Below are positions 26,889-36,200 of a DNA stretch of 64,000 nucleotides, one piece after another. The position numbers and the translations under genes were made by a program. Position 1 is the first letter of the stretch; each line of letters starts with the position of its first letter. This DNA comes from Syntrophomonas sp. DTU019 (GTDB lineage Bacteria > Bacillota > Syntrophomonadia > Syntrophomonadales > Syntrophomonadaceae), in assembly GCA_913757435.1 (NCBI GenBank), contig CAJYDM010000004.1:231425-295424 (forward strand), in the 5' to 3' direction. The notes beneath the pieces were generated by a model. That model had not been told where the DNA came from, did no database searches, and worked only from the letters and a program-made list of their open reading frames with translations.

Positions 26889-27600
26889 CGCCTCCTCACT
26901 TTACTATGCCCAATCGGCCAGGTTTTATTGAGGAAACCAGCTTGTCTAAAAAAAGCTCTCCAACAAAACAAACCATGAACGTTCGGTTCACAAGCATGAA
27001 TGAAAATCCTTTGGCTTTAAGGGATTTTCGTAAAAAAAGTCAGGCTTGGTTCGGGGTGGCAATTAATGAAGGTTTGTACCCGAACCGACGCCTGAAAGAA
27101 AGGATTATATTGAATGCCTATTATAAATGCAAAAAACGTTCCAATTATTAAGATGGCATAATTTACATAAGCGTAAATAATTATATCCCAATATACCGGC
27201 ACTTGGTTCAAAAAGCCATTTTTATCCGACTGTCCAGTTTCAATGACGAAGTGTGTAGTTTTTGTACACCAGTGTCATTTTAGACACTGTCATTCAATCC
27301 ATGGACAAGGCAATAGTTGGGGTCCGGCTCTGATATGATTTGCCAATAAAAGAAATTCATCCATGCAGTCCGCAAAGCCCTTGTCTGCTGCATATCCGAG
27401 GCACGGTAGTACACTTGGAATGCGGTAGGCAATAAGCAACCTTATCTCCCCAAAAGGCCGTTACTTAAGGTATTATTATAATACGTTGCCAACTATGAAG
27501 GATCGGCCTCACGGAATGGACATTCCCCACCCTCCGAGCCGTAAATTACCGGCAGCTCTATTGAGGCTTATCAAGAAACATCTATCGGGGAGGGATATAT
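26889..27600. other. Long intergenic region before the copper ATPase
   Basis: No supported gene in about 700 bp. It contains an AGTGTC-N6-GACACT inverted repeat (27271-27288) and the promoter palindrome at 27470. Confidence 0.4.
27470..27484 (+). promoter_or_regulatory. Palindrome overlapping a TATAAT box upstream of the copper ATPase
   Basis: GTATTATTATAATAC is a perfect 15-bp palindrome containing TATAAT (27477-27482). A regulator bound here would occlude the -10 box. No -35 box is clear. Confidence 0.45.
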
Positions 27601-29904
27601 GTGGAACATACTCCTGATAACCATCACAGCCACCATAGTAAGGACTCCGATCTCAGTATGCACCCCGTCGGATCTAAGCATGATAAGACCACACATCAGC
27701 CGCGGTCTCCAGCCCATGCTAATACACCAACGCCCCGACATCATGATGATACCCACCATCCACCGCAAACCTCGTCAAGCCTAACCGACTCTGGTCCGCA
27801 TCAACCTCAGGGGGCAGCCCCTCATGATGCACATCAACACCACCGCCGTGAACCGTTCATCCCGGATGAGCAGGCAGGCTTGACCCCGACCATTCATGCC
27901 AGCCACCATGATGACCACGGGTCCTCGCGGCACAGTGATCATGATCCCGGTATTTTCCTCCAGAAACTGTTGTGGTCGACCCTTTTGACCCTGCCATTGC
28001 TGGCCTTCAGCCATCACTTTCTGGATCTCTTGGGGCTACAGCCACTGCACTTTACGGGGAGCCATTACATTGCTCCGCTTCTTGCCACCCTGGTTTTTTT
28101 CTATGGAGGGATGGTCTTCCTAAAGGGCGCCCTAGAAGAACTGAAACGAGCCCAGGCCGGCATGATGACTCTTATCGCCCTGGCAATCACTATTTCTTAC
28201 GGGTACAGCCTTATGGTCACCCTGGGTTTTCCGGGCGAAGAGATATACTGGGAACTGGCTACTTTGATTGTCATTATGCTGCTGGGGCACTGGCTGGAAA
28301 TGCGAGCAGTGCAGAATGCCGGCCAGGCCTTGAAGGAAATGGCCAAACTGTTGCCTGATACCGCCGTCAAGCTGGAAGGCGAAGCGGCCGTAGAGGTTCC
28401 CCTGGAAAGCCTGCACTCCGGAGATGTGCTTCTCATCCGGCCGGGGGCCAAAATTCCCGCTGACGGCCTGGTTCTGCAGGGTGAGGGCAGAGTCAATCAG
28501 TCCATGGTCACCGGTGAATCGATGCTGGTTGCCAAACAGAGTGGAGACCGGGTTCTCGCCGGAACCATCAATGAAGAGGGGGCATTTCGGGTGGAGGTCA
28601 CCAAGACCGGTAATGCTACCTACCTGGCAGGGATAATGCGACTGGTGGATGAAGCCCAGCAGTCTCGCTCCCGATCCCAGCGCCTGGCTGACCGGGCCGC
28701 TTTCTGGCTGGTTATAATCGCTCTCGGTTCGGCTTTGATTACGGCCTTGGGCTGGCTTATGGCAGAAGCCCCAGCTGCGGTCATAATCGAACGGGTGGTT
28801 ACGGTCATGGTGGCAGCCTGTCCTCATGCCCTGGGATTGGCCATTCCCCTGGTCATAGCCATATCCACCGCCCTATGCGCCCAATCCGGGCTGTTGGTGC
28901 GCAACCGGCTCATGTTTGAGGAAGCCCGCCGAATTGATTATGTAGTCTTTGATAAGACTGGTACTCTTACCCAGGGGTCCCACCAGTTGGATCGCATAAT
29001 TCCCAGCCGGGACACCACCACAGAGGAGATTCTGAAACTGGCGGCAGCGGCTGAATCAGAGACTGAACATATGCTGGGCAAAGCCCTGGTGAATGCGGCT
29101 CGCCAAAAGGGTCTGCCCATACCTGTTGCCTCCGGGTTTGAGTCAATGCCCGGCAGGGGCGTTTCCGCCCAGGTTGAAGGGCAGCACGTTATGGTGGGAG
29201 GTCCCAACCTGTTGACCCTGGTCCCTGGTACGATTCCGCATGAACTCGCCCAAGCTGTAGAATCAGCCGCAGAAACCGGCCATACTCTGATCTATGTCAT
29301 TGTGGACCGGGAAATCAAAGCTGTCATGACCTTTGCCGATGTGGTCAAACCCGAATCACAGCAAACCGTGCAAGGTTTAAAGCGGATGGGGATAAAGGTA
29401 GCCATGCTGACCGGCGATAATGAGAGCGTTGCCCTCATGGTTTCCCGGCAACTGGGGATAGACCAGTATTTCGCCGGGGTGCTGCCTGAAAACAAGGCCT
29501 CCCAAATACAAGCACTCCAGCGGCAGGGTTATCGGGTGGCCATGGTGGGGGATGGCATCAATGATGCTCCGGCATTGGCTCAGGCTGACGTTGGAATTGC
29601 CATTGGGGCAGGCACTGATGTAGCCATCGAGTCCGCCGGCATCGTCCTGGTGCGAAGTGATCCCGGAGATGTAGCCCGGTTGATCATGATTTCGCGAGCC
29701 GCTTACCGCAAGATGTTGCAGAATTTGGTGTGGGCAACCGGCTATAATGCCCTGGTGATACCTCTGGCGGCGGGTGTTTTAGCTCCCTGGGGGTTTATCC
29801 TGCCCATGGCAGCTGGCGCTATAGTGATGTCGCTGAGCACCATTATCGTGGCGTTAAATGCTCAACTTTTAAGGCGCATACAGGCTGACCCGAAATTAAA
29901 CTGA
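27601..29904 (+). CDS. copB: CopB-like (P1B-3, CPH) copper-translocating ATPase with His-rich N-terminus
   Basis: 767 residues from GTG 27601, preceded by GGGGAGGG. The first 117 residues hold about 30 histidines and many Asp/Ser/Pro instead of CxxC metal domains. Eight helices follow, with TGES-type actuator (MVTGESM), the transmembrane motif CPH in AACPHALGLAIPL, phosphorylation site DKTGTLTQG, an HP-like motif in ESETEHMLGKAL, and GDGINDAPALAQADVGIAIG. CPH with a His-rich tail marks P1B-3 pumps that export copper, often Cu2+. No copper regulator or chaperone is adjacent. Confidence 0.92.
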   Translation: MEHTPDNHHSHHSKDSDLSMHPVGSKHDKTTHQPRSPAHANTPTPRHHDDTHHPPQTSSSLTDSGPHQPQGAAPHDAHQHHRREPFIPDEQAGLTPTIHASHHDDHGSSRHSDHDPGIFLQKLLWSTLLTLPLLAFSHHFLDLLGLQPLHFTGSHYIAPLLATLVFFYGGMVFLKGALEELKRAQAGMMTLIALAITISYGYSLMVTLGFPGEEIYWELATLIVIMLLGHWLEMRAVQNAGQALKEMAKLLPDTAVKLEGEAAVEVPLESLHSGDVLLIRPGAKIPADGLVLQGEGRVNQSMVTGESMLVAKQSGDRVLAGTINEEGAFRVEVTKTGNATYLAGIMRLVDEAQQSRSRSQRLADRAAFWLVIIALGSALITALGWLMAEAPAAVIIERVVTVMVAACPHALGLAIPLVIAISTALCAQSGLLVRNRLMFEEARRIDYVVFDKTGTLTQGSHQLDRIIPSRDTTTEEILKLAAAAESETEHMLGKALVNAARQKGLPIPVASGFESMPGRGVSAQVEGQHVMVGGPNLLTLVPGTIPHELAQAVESAAETGHTLIYVIVDREIKAVMTFADVVKPESQQTVQGLKRMGIKVAMLTGDNESVALMVSRQLGIDQYFAGVLPENKASQIQALQRQGYRVAMVGDGINDAPALAQADVGIAIGAGTDVAIESAGIVLVRSDPGDVARLIMISRAAYRKMLQNLVWATGYNALVIPLAAGVLAPWGFILPMAAGAIVMSLSTIIVALNAQLLRRIQADPKLN

Positions 29905-30030
29905 ACACCGCTCAGTGGGAAAGATCACGGTGCCAAAGACAGGCCCATAACCTTATGCTCCCACCAAGTAAGAATGACTGTAATTATTCGTATGGTAATG
30001 TAACTACTGTTTATGAGATGAGGTATCAAT

Positions 30031-31158
30031 ATGCTCTTAACCAATCATCGCAATATTCTTCTTACCATCCTGCTGTTGTTCAGCCTGATCTTGATGGCAG
30101 GTTGTTCAAAACCCGCTCCCAGCACCCCTCCTGACGACAGCCAGGCCAAAGCCCGCGCGGCCATTGAAGAGGCTCTAAAATCCAATGCCGATATCGGCGC
30201 CGTGAGCTGGGCGCCGGATAGCCATATGGTGTTGTATACTCAAAAGGGCAAAGCTGAAAAAGACGATTTCAGTGCGGTAATGGCCTGGAAGCTCAATGAT
30301 ACCCAGGCTAAAAGCATCGCTGAAGTGTCTCCCGGCTTTATGGCCTTCACCTGGGCACCGGACAGCAAACATTTTGTTATCAGTGAAACCCCTGGCGAGG
30401 GAGTAATCAATCGTATCTTCGATGTTGGTCTGCTGACTGAGACCTACAAATTCAACAGCCTGGACGTGCCAGTATGGAGCCCGGACAGTCAGTCGCTGGT
30501 GTTTGGCTTTGAGCAACATGATTTCGGGGACAGCTGGGGATCATTAAAAACCTACCGCCTGGGGCAGGCTAAATCAGAATTTATCTGGAATACCAAAAAC
30601 CATCTTTATAAAGCCGAATACTGGGATGACAAGGGCAATATCGGCTACACTGAAACTGATTCCAAAGGTCAATCCAGCCACAAAGTGACCCAAAATATCA
30701 AACCCTCTATCTCCGGTTTGCATCTGGGCGACAGCAAGGCGCAGATGATAACAGCACTGGGCAGCGCTTATAAAGAGACTCCTCCTTCGGATGAAACCAT
30801 GACTTTTTCGAAGCCGGTGTACCGTTACAGTTACCCGGAAGGTTATGAGGTGTTTATCGGTCAAAATAGCGGCGGCATTGTGGAGATCCTGGCCCAGCGC
30901 CCTGGAGCAGAGACCAACCTGGGAGTCAAGGTAGGCGACAGCGCAGCCCGAGTATTTGAGGTATATCGGGATAAGTATATTGAACCGGAAAGCATCCACG
31001 ACGGCAAGCTGTACGGTGTCTTCAAGGTAGAAGGTGCGGCTGCCCTGGCGTTTCACTTTGATATTGGACCGGGCTCCACCCGCGATGACATCAAGCCGGA
31101 CAGCAAGGTTACCGGCATTACCCTCACTTATCCCAACAATATGGATGATGATTTTTAA
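30031..31158 (+). CDS. Lipoprotein with PD40/TolB-like propeller segment
   Basis: 375 residues. A signal peptide with lipobox LMAGC puts it on the outer face of the membrane. Residues 50-200 have repeated WAPDS/WSPDS motifs (SWAPDSHMVLYT, TWAPDSKHFVIS, VWSPDSQSLVFG) typical of PD40 beta-propeller blades. The C-terminal part has two related segments (GLHLGDSKAQMITALGSAYK and GVKVGDSAARVFEVYRDKY) like those in DUF4309-type lipoproteins. Function is unknown; a sensing or scaffold role is only a guess. Confidence 0.75.
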   Translation: MLLTNHRNILLTILLLFSLILMAGCSKPAPSTPPDDSQAKARAAIEEALKSNADIGAVSWAPDSHMVLYTQKGKAEKDDFSAVMAWKLNDTQAKSIAEVSPGFMAFTWAPDSKHFVISETPGEGVINRIFDVGLLTETYKFNSLDVPVWSPDSQSLVFGFEQHDFGDSWGSLKTYRLGQAKSEFIWNTKNHLYKAEYWDDKGNIGYTETDSKGQSSHKVTQNIKPSISGLHLGDSKAQMITALGSAYKETPPSDETMTFSKPVYRYSYPEGYEVFIGQNSGGIVEILAQRPGAETNLGVKVGDSAARVFEVYRDKYIEPESIHDGKLYGVFKVEGAAALAFHFDIGPGSTRDDIKPDSKVTGITLTYPNNMDDDF

Positions 31159-31179
31159 GCAGTAGCGGAAGACGGGACG

Positions 31180-32211
31180 TTAGTGTCCGTCTCCGCCAGG
31201 CAGGGCGTCTATCCAGCCTTTCACCTCAGGATCACCGGTAAGTTCGTATACCAGTGTATAATAATAGTTGGCTTCATCATAGGACTGAGCATCCCGGGCT
31301 CTGTCACCCAGGGTGACAGCAATGCTCAATACCTTTTCGTTCGGACCCAATTGAATGCCATGCTGGGCAAACAGGTTACGGCACTGCTCGAAATTGGGCG
31401 GGACCACCCTCTTGCCCCACTTGTGTTGTATATATTGCAGAGCCGCCTCTGGAATCTGATTCTTTTTATCGAACTTGACGCTGAAGCAGTACAAGGCTAC
31501 GGCCAGCTCATAATTCTCTTTTTCTACGTAATAGTAGCCCAGATTGCGATAACAGCGGGCCAGGTTCTTGGGTGTGTAGGCCTGGCTTAAGGCCCTCACG
31601 GTGATCTCCAGGTATCTCTTCAGTTGCTGGTTCTGTTTATAGACCTCTCCCAATTCAAACAGCGTCTCCACCTTCATGGGGTTCCAGCGGTTGGATTTCA
31701 GCAGAGCCTTGCGGGCTTCTTTAAACCGCTCCATCTCCAGCAAGAGATTGCCGTAGACCAGGAAGGTATCGGCGTATTCCTGTGGAACCGGAAGGATTTC
31801 CTTACTGGGGTTATATAGCTGCCGGTAAAGGATTTCTTCCAGGAGGTTGTCGAAGCATAGGTAGAGGTGCTCGTTGTCGGCTTCAAACTTTGGCGTGATG
31901 GCGTCGATTTTTTCCACCAGGCTTTCTAAAAGGGTCACGCCGCGATCATAATGCTGTTCCGCGATCTCATTCTGGGCCTCTTCCAGAACCGCCCCCAGGA
32001 CCCGGGTGTCCTGAACCAGGCTCTCCCCCAGCAATTCCTTCTGATCATCGGGCAGCACCTCGAACATCAACCGTCCGATTCCCCAGGCCAGTTCTTCAGA
32101 CAGTTCGTGTTCCTTGTATTTATTTAACTGCTCCTGCAGGTAGACTAAATCACTCTGTAAATCCCCGCTCAAGTTGGACTTTATCTCTTGTATAATCTGT
32201 TCATAACCCAT
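31180..32211 (-). CDS. TPR-repeat protein
   Basis: 343 residues from ATG 32211, 9 nt after GGAGG. TPR-like helices run from about residue 140 (ADTFLVYGNLLLEMERFKEA, VETLFELGEVYKQNQQLKRY, ARCYRNLGYYYVEKENYELA, SYDEANYYYTLVYELTGD). The N-terminal third is acidic and helical. There is no signal or membrane segment, so it is a cytoplasmic adaptor. It is divergent from the xanthine dehydrogenase-type operon. Confidence 0.75.
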   Translation of the reverse strand: MGYEQIIQEIKSNLSGDLQSDLVYLQEQLNKYKEHELSEELAWGIGRLMFEVLPDDQKELLGESLVQDTRVLGAVLEEAQNEIAEQHYDRGVTLLESLVEKIDAITPKFEADNEHLYLCFDNLLEEILYRQLYNPSKEILPVPQEYADTFLVYGNLLLEMERFKEARKALLKSNRWNPMKVETLFELGEVYKQNQQLKRYLEITVRALSQAYTPKNLARCYRNLGYYYVEKENYELAVALYCFSVKFDKKNQIPEAALQYIQHKWGKRVVPPNFEQCRNLFAQHGIQLGPNEKVLSIAVTLGDRARDAQSYDEANYYYTLVYELTGDPEVKGWIDALPGGDGH

Positions 32212-32435
32212 TTTCCATACCTCCAAATCCTTTCGAAATCATAAGCCCTTATCCTTTTGTCCCGCTCTCTTCTAAGTCTATGCGATTTAGACATTCTTCT
32301 ACTTCCCTTGCCATTACTCCTGCTTATGGCCAAAAGGGACGTTTTTTTGCGAGGCGGGGGGTGAGGCGGACTGCCATGAATAAACAAACCAATTCCAGGA
32401 CATAAGACTAATAGAATAAGCGAGGAGTGGGTTTT

Positions 32436-34769
32436 TTGCAGTTTTTAGCCGTTGGCAAAAGCGTAATCCGTAAGGAAGCCTGGGAAAAAGTGACCGGCCA
32501 GGCCAAATACACCGCTGATATCTCCTCCCCGGAACTGCTTTACGGAGTCATCGTCACCAGCACCTGCGCCCACGGTAATATCAAACAGATTGACATTGAA
32601 ACCGCCCGCTCTATGCCGGGGGTTAGAGCGGTAATAACCGGTGATTACTATCCCATCTTAACCGGTTCGGTGATTAAGGACCGGCCGCCTCTGGCTTCAG
32701 GAAAGGTGCGCTATTATGGCGAGCCGGTGGCAGTGGTGGTGGCGGACACGGAGGCTGAAGCGGCAGCCGCCGCCCTTCAGGTTAAGGTCAGTTATGAAGA
32801 ATTACCCACTGTGAATTCGCCTGCCGAGGCCATAAAAGCCAACGCTCCGCTTTTGCATGAATTTGTGGACCAATACCAGAAGAGCATCCCTGAGGTATAC
32901 CCGCAGGCCAATTCCAATGTGGTGCACCATGTCAAAATACGCAAAGGCGATCTTAACAAGGGTTGGGAAGATGCGGAAGTCGTTGTTGAGGGCAGTTTCA
33001 CTCTGCCCATGTCTGATCATATTGCCATGGAAACCCGCAATGCCATGGCTCATATCTTATCCGACGGCAAGATTATCATCCGCACCTCGTCCCAGGCTCC
33101 TTTCCCGGTGCGCAAGATGATCAGTGAGCAGTTCGGCCGGGATTTGGGCGATGTGATAGTGCATGTCCCTCTGGTGGGCGGAGCCTTTGGGGGCAAAGCC
33201 TCTGTGGAATTGGAATACCTGGCTGTGCTGGCATCTCAAGCGGTGGGAGGCAGAAAAGTCATCATCAGCATCAGCCGCGAACAGGATATCGCTAGTTTCC
33301 CTGTCAAAATTGCCCTGGAAGCCAGGATTAAATTAGGTGCCAGAAGGGATGGCACCCTTACCGCAGGGGAATACACATATCTGGTCGGAACCGGAGCCTA
33401 TGCCGAATCCGGTCCGCGCATGGCCAACGCCATGGCCATGAGTTGTACCGGTCCCTACAAATTGGACAATGTCTGGTGTGACGCCCTGTGCGTGTATACC
33501 AACCATACTTATGCCACCGCATTTCGAGGCTTCGGCCATGGCTCCATGACATTCGCGGTGGAGCGCATGATGGATAAACTGGCTGCCGCACTGAAAATGG
33601 ATCCTGTGCAGATACGGCGCAAAAATGCGGTCAAACCAGGTGATACCACCCCTACGCAGGTCGAACTCACGGAAAGCAACCTGGGCAACCTGCAGGCTTG
33701 TATTGACAAAGCCGAAACCTTAATCAACTGGGAACAAGGCCAGGTTCAATATGTCGGGGAAAATAAGATCTTGGCCAGGGGGGTGGCCTGTTTTTGGAAG
33801 ACTTCCAGTTCTCCTACTGATGCTCTAGCCTCGGCGGTAGTGACTTTCAACTCCGATGGCAGCGCCAACCTGCAGGTGGGCGCAGTGGAAATAGGCCCCT
33901 CCACTAAGACCACTCTGGCGCAGATTCTGGCTGAAAAGCTAAGCCTTGATATCAGCCGTATCCATGTGGAGATGGAGGTGGACACCGGCCATAGCCCCCA
34001 CCATTGGAAAACCGTGGCCAGCATGTCCACCTTTATGGTAGGCCGGGCGGTTGAGGAAGCCGCCGATGATGCCTTAAAACAGCTCCTGAGCCTGGCCGCC
34101 ATAGCTATGGTGTGCGCACCGGAAGATCTGATGGTTGAAAATGGCCGCATTGCTTATAAGGACAATCCTCAGGAATACATCGAATTTGCAGACATCGCCC
34201 ATGGCTACAAGCACGCCAACGGCAGCACCGTGGGCAGTCAGGTAATAGGGAGAGGTTCCTTTGTGATGCCCCATTTAAGCCCCATGGACCAGGAAACCGG
34301 CAAAGGCAAGCCCGGGCCTTACCAAACCCCCGGCGCTCAGGCTGTTGAGGTGGAGTTGAATACAGCTGACTATACCTATCGGATTCTCAAAGCGGTTACA
34401 GTCCTGGATGCGGGCAGAGTGATCAATCCCAAGGCCGCCCAGGGTCTGGTAATGGGGGCCATGTCAATGGGATTGGGGCTGGCCACCCGGGAGGAATTGG
34501 TTTTCAATCAGAAGCAGGAGTTGTCAAACACCAGCCTGCGCACCTACAAAGTCATGCATATCGGTCAACAGCCGGAATATATAGTGGACTGGGTTGAAAC
34601 TCCCAACAAGGCCGGCCCTTATGGAGCACGAGGCCTTGCTGAGCACGGTATACTGGGAATTCACGCCGCACTATTAAATGCCTTGAGCAAGGCTGCCGGA
34701 GTAGAACTGGATCAGTTGCCGGTGTATGCAGAAACCATCTGGAAAAAGGTTGAGGAGGGACGCTCATGA
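32436..34769 (+). CDS. Xanthine dehydrogenase family, molybdopterin-binding large subunit
   Basis: About 777 residues from TTG 32436, 8 nt after GAGGAG; GTG 32427 overlaps the ribosome site. The order is aldehyde oxidase a/b hammerhead domain (AKYTADISSPELLYG), then Mo-binding domain with GGAFGGKA, FRGFGHGS, and the C-terminal GARGLAEHG holding the likely catalytic Glu. The enzyme hydroxylates a purine, N-heterocycle or aldehyde with water; the substrate cannot be fixed. It overlaps the FAD subunit by 4 bp. Confidence 0.9.
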   Translation: MQFLAVGKSVIRKEAWEKVTGQAKYTADISSPELLYGVIVTSTCAHGNIKQIDIETARSMPGVRAVITGDYYPILTGSVIKDRPPLASGKVRYYGEPVAVVVADTEAEAAAAALQVKVSYEELPTVNSPAEAIKANAPLLHEFVDQYQKSIPEVYPQANSNVVHHVKIRKGDLNKGWEDAEVVVEGSFTLPMSDHIAMETRNAMAHILSDGKIIIRTSSQAPFPVRKMISEQFGRDLGDVIVHVPLVGGAFGGKASVELEYLAVLASQAVGGRKVIISISREQDIASFPVKIALEARIKLGARRDGTLTAGEYTYLVGTGAYAESGPRMANAMAMSCTGPYKLDNVWCDALCVYTNHTYATAFRGFGHGSMTFAVERMMDKLAAALKMDPVQIRRKNAVKPGDTTPTQVELTESNLGNLQACIDKAETLINWEQGQVQYVGENKILARGVACFWKTSSSPTDALASAVVTFNSDGSANLQVGAVEIGPSTKTTLAQILAEKLSLDISRIHVEMEVDTGHSPHHWKTVASMSTFMVGRAVEEAADDALKQLLSLAAIAMVCAPEDLMVENGRIAYKDNPQEYIEFADIAHGYKHANGSTVGSQVIGRGSFVMPHLSPMDQETGKGKPGPYQTPGAQAVEVELNTADYTYRILKAVTVLDAGRVINPKAAQGLVMGAMSMGLGLATREELVFNQKQELSNTSLRTYKVMHIGQQPEYIVDWVETPNKAGPYGARGLAEHGILGIHAALLNALSKAAGVELDQLPVYAETIWKKVEEGRS

Positions 34770-35596
34770 TACCTTTCGATTTTTCCTATTACCGTCCCGA
34801 TTCTGCCGGTGAGGCGGTAGCTCTGTTTCAGGACCTGGATGCCCAGGGGAAAAAACCGCTCTATTATGGGGGCGGAACCGAAATCATCAGCATGGGTCGC
34901 CACAATAATGTCGACACCGGAGCGGTAATCGACATTAAGAGCATACCAGAGTGCGGGGTGCAGGAGTTTCAGGACGACAGTTTGGTAATCGGCGCCGGGG
35001 TGACCCTGACGCAGATTCACGAGGCCAATCTGTTCCCTTTGCTTGCACAGGCCGGGGCGCGGGTAGCCGACCACACCACACAGAATAAAATCACGCTGGG
35101 TGGCAACATGTGCGGCTCCATTGTATACCGGGAGAGCTTACTGCCGCTGCTGCTGACCGATTGCGAAGTTATTATCGCCGGACCTGGAGGCAATCGGAAT
35201 GCACCTGTCAACGATATTTTCGATAAACAGGTGCAGCTCAACCGGGGCGAAGTCATTCTGCAGTATCGCATCCCCAAATCCCTGGTAAACTCACCCCATG
35301 TTCATGTTAAAAGAACCAAGTCTGAAAAGATCAGCTATCCCTTACTCACCATATGCGCCTTAAACAGCGGCCAACAAGTCAGGTTCGCTTTCAGCGGCCT
35401 GTGTGGATATCCCTTCCGCTCGAAAGAGATGGAGCAGGCTTTAAACGATACCTCGCGGCCAGCCGATGAACGGGCTGACCATGCTATTTCCCAGTTGCCG
35501 GAGCCGATGGCCGACAACTTGGAAAGCTCGGCGGCCTATCGTCAGTTCGTGTTAAAAGGCTCATTGGTCAGCATTCTGAACGAATTGGGGGGCTAA
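34766..35596 (+). CDS. Xanthine dehydrogenase family, FAD-binding subunit
   Basis: 276 residues, starting in an ATGA overlap with the Mo subunit. The FAD-binding pattern is seen: YYGGGTEIISMGR, then GAGVTLTQI, and TTQNKITLGGNMCGS. The C-terminal CODH_flav_C-like domain follows (KRTKSEKISYPLLTI). It passes electrons from the iron-sulfur subunit to NAD+ or another acceptor. The operon order Mo-FAD-FeS is complete. Confidence 0.9.
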   Translation: MIPFDFSYYRPDSAGEAVALFQDLDAQGKKPLYYGGGTEIISMGRHNNVDTGAVIDIKSIPECGVQEFQDDSLVIGAGVTLTQIHEANLFPLLAQAGARVADHTTQNKITLGGNMCGSIVYRESLLPLLLTDCEVIIAGPGGNRNAPVNDIFDKQVQLNRGEVILQYRIPKSLVNSPHVHVKRTKSEKISYPLLTICALNSGQQVRFAFSGLCGYPFRSKEMEQALNDTSRPADERADHAISQLPEPMADNLESSAAYRQFVLKGSLVSILNELGG

Positions 35597-35598
35597 AC

Positions 35599-36072
35599 AT
35601 GCTGCAGATGATAGATGAAGGACTGATTGAACTTAATATCAACGGTGAGACTCGAAAAGTGCTGGTCCGCCCGGCTGACACCCTCTTATTCGCACTCCGT
35701 GAAAGGCTGGGACTAACCGGTGCCAAACCGGGCTGCGAGAACGGCGACTGCGGGGCTTGCACCATACTCCTGGATGGCTGGCCGGTCAAATCCTGCCTGA
35801 TGCTGGCGGTCGAGGCGGTCGGTCATCAAATCACTACTATTGAGGGACTGGAGAACCCGCCCATACAGCAGGCTTTTGTAGAAAAATTCGCCTTCCAGTG
35901 CGGCTACTGTACCCCGGGATTCATCATGAACTGCCAGGGGTTGATCAACAACCATCCTGAGGCTGATGAGGCCACCATCAACGAGTGGCTGCAGTCAAAT
36001 ATCTGCCGCTGCACCAGCTATCAGGAAATAACCGCTGCCATAAAATCGGTTTTGCAGAAAAACCCTGCTTAA
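35599..36072 (+). CDS. Xanthine dehydrogenase family, 2Fe-2S subunit
   Basis: 157 residues. Two 2Fe-2S domains are visible: plant-type CENGDCGACTILLDG with a distal Cys in VKSC, and the helical domain CGYCTPGFIM with CRCTSYQEI. It links the Mo site to FAD. A GGGGG stretch 2 bp after the FAD gene stop serves the ATG. Confidence 0.93.
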   Translation: MLQMIDEGLIELNINGETRKVLVRPADTLLFALRERLGLTGAKPGCENGDCGACTILLDGWPVKSCLMLAVEAVGHQITTIEGLENPPIQQAFVEKFAFQCGYCTPGFIMNCQGLINNHPEADEATINEWLQSNICRCTSYQEITAAIKSVLQKNPA

Positions 36073-36128
36073 ATGGGGTTCGGCCAAAAGCGGGTAAAGT
36101 ACTTTTTGTTTCACTTGCTGCCTGTGTC

Positions 36129-36199
36129 GGAGAACCGTCCCCTGTGCCCGTTTATCGGAAACCGTCCCCAGTGCCAGGAGAACCGTGCCCAGTGCCACT
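36129..36199. repeat. Cluster of three REP-like GAACCGTCCCC units
   Basis: Three close variants occur in 70 bp: GAACCGTCCCCTGTGCC, GAAACCGTCCCCAGTGCC and GAACCGTGCCCAGTGCC. Such short GC-rich units recur in many Clostridia, often near RAYT-like transposases. They fill the gap between the convergent 2Fe-2S gene and htrA. Confidence 0.7.
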
Positions 36200-36200
36200 T

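Noticed and set aside
27017..27211. 64-codon minus-strand frame with a hydrophobic stretch
   Set aside because: No ribosome site, and the stretch is a natural result of AT-rich sequence.
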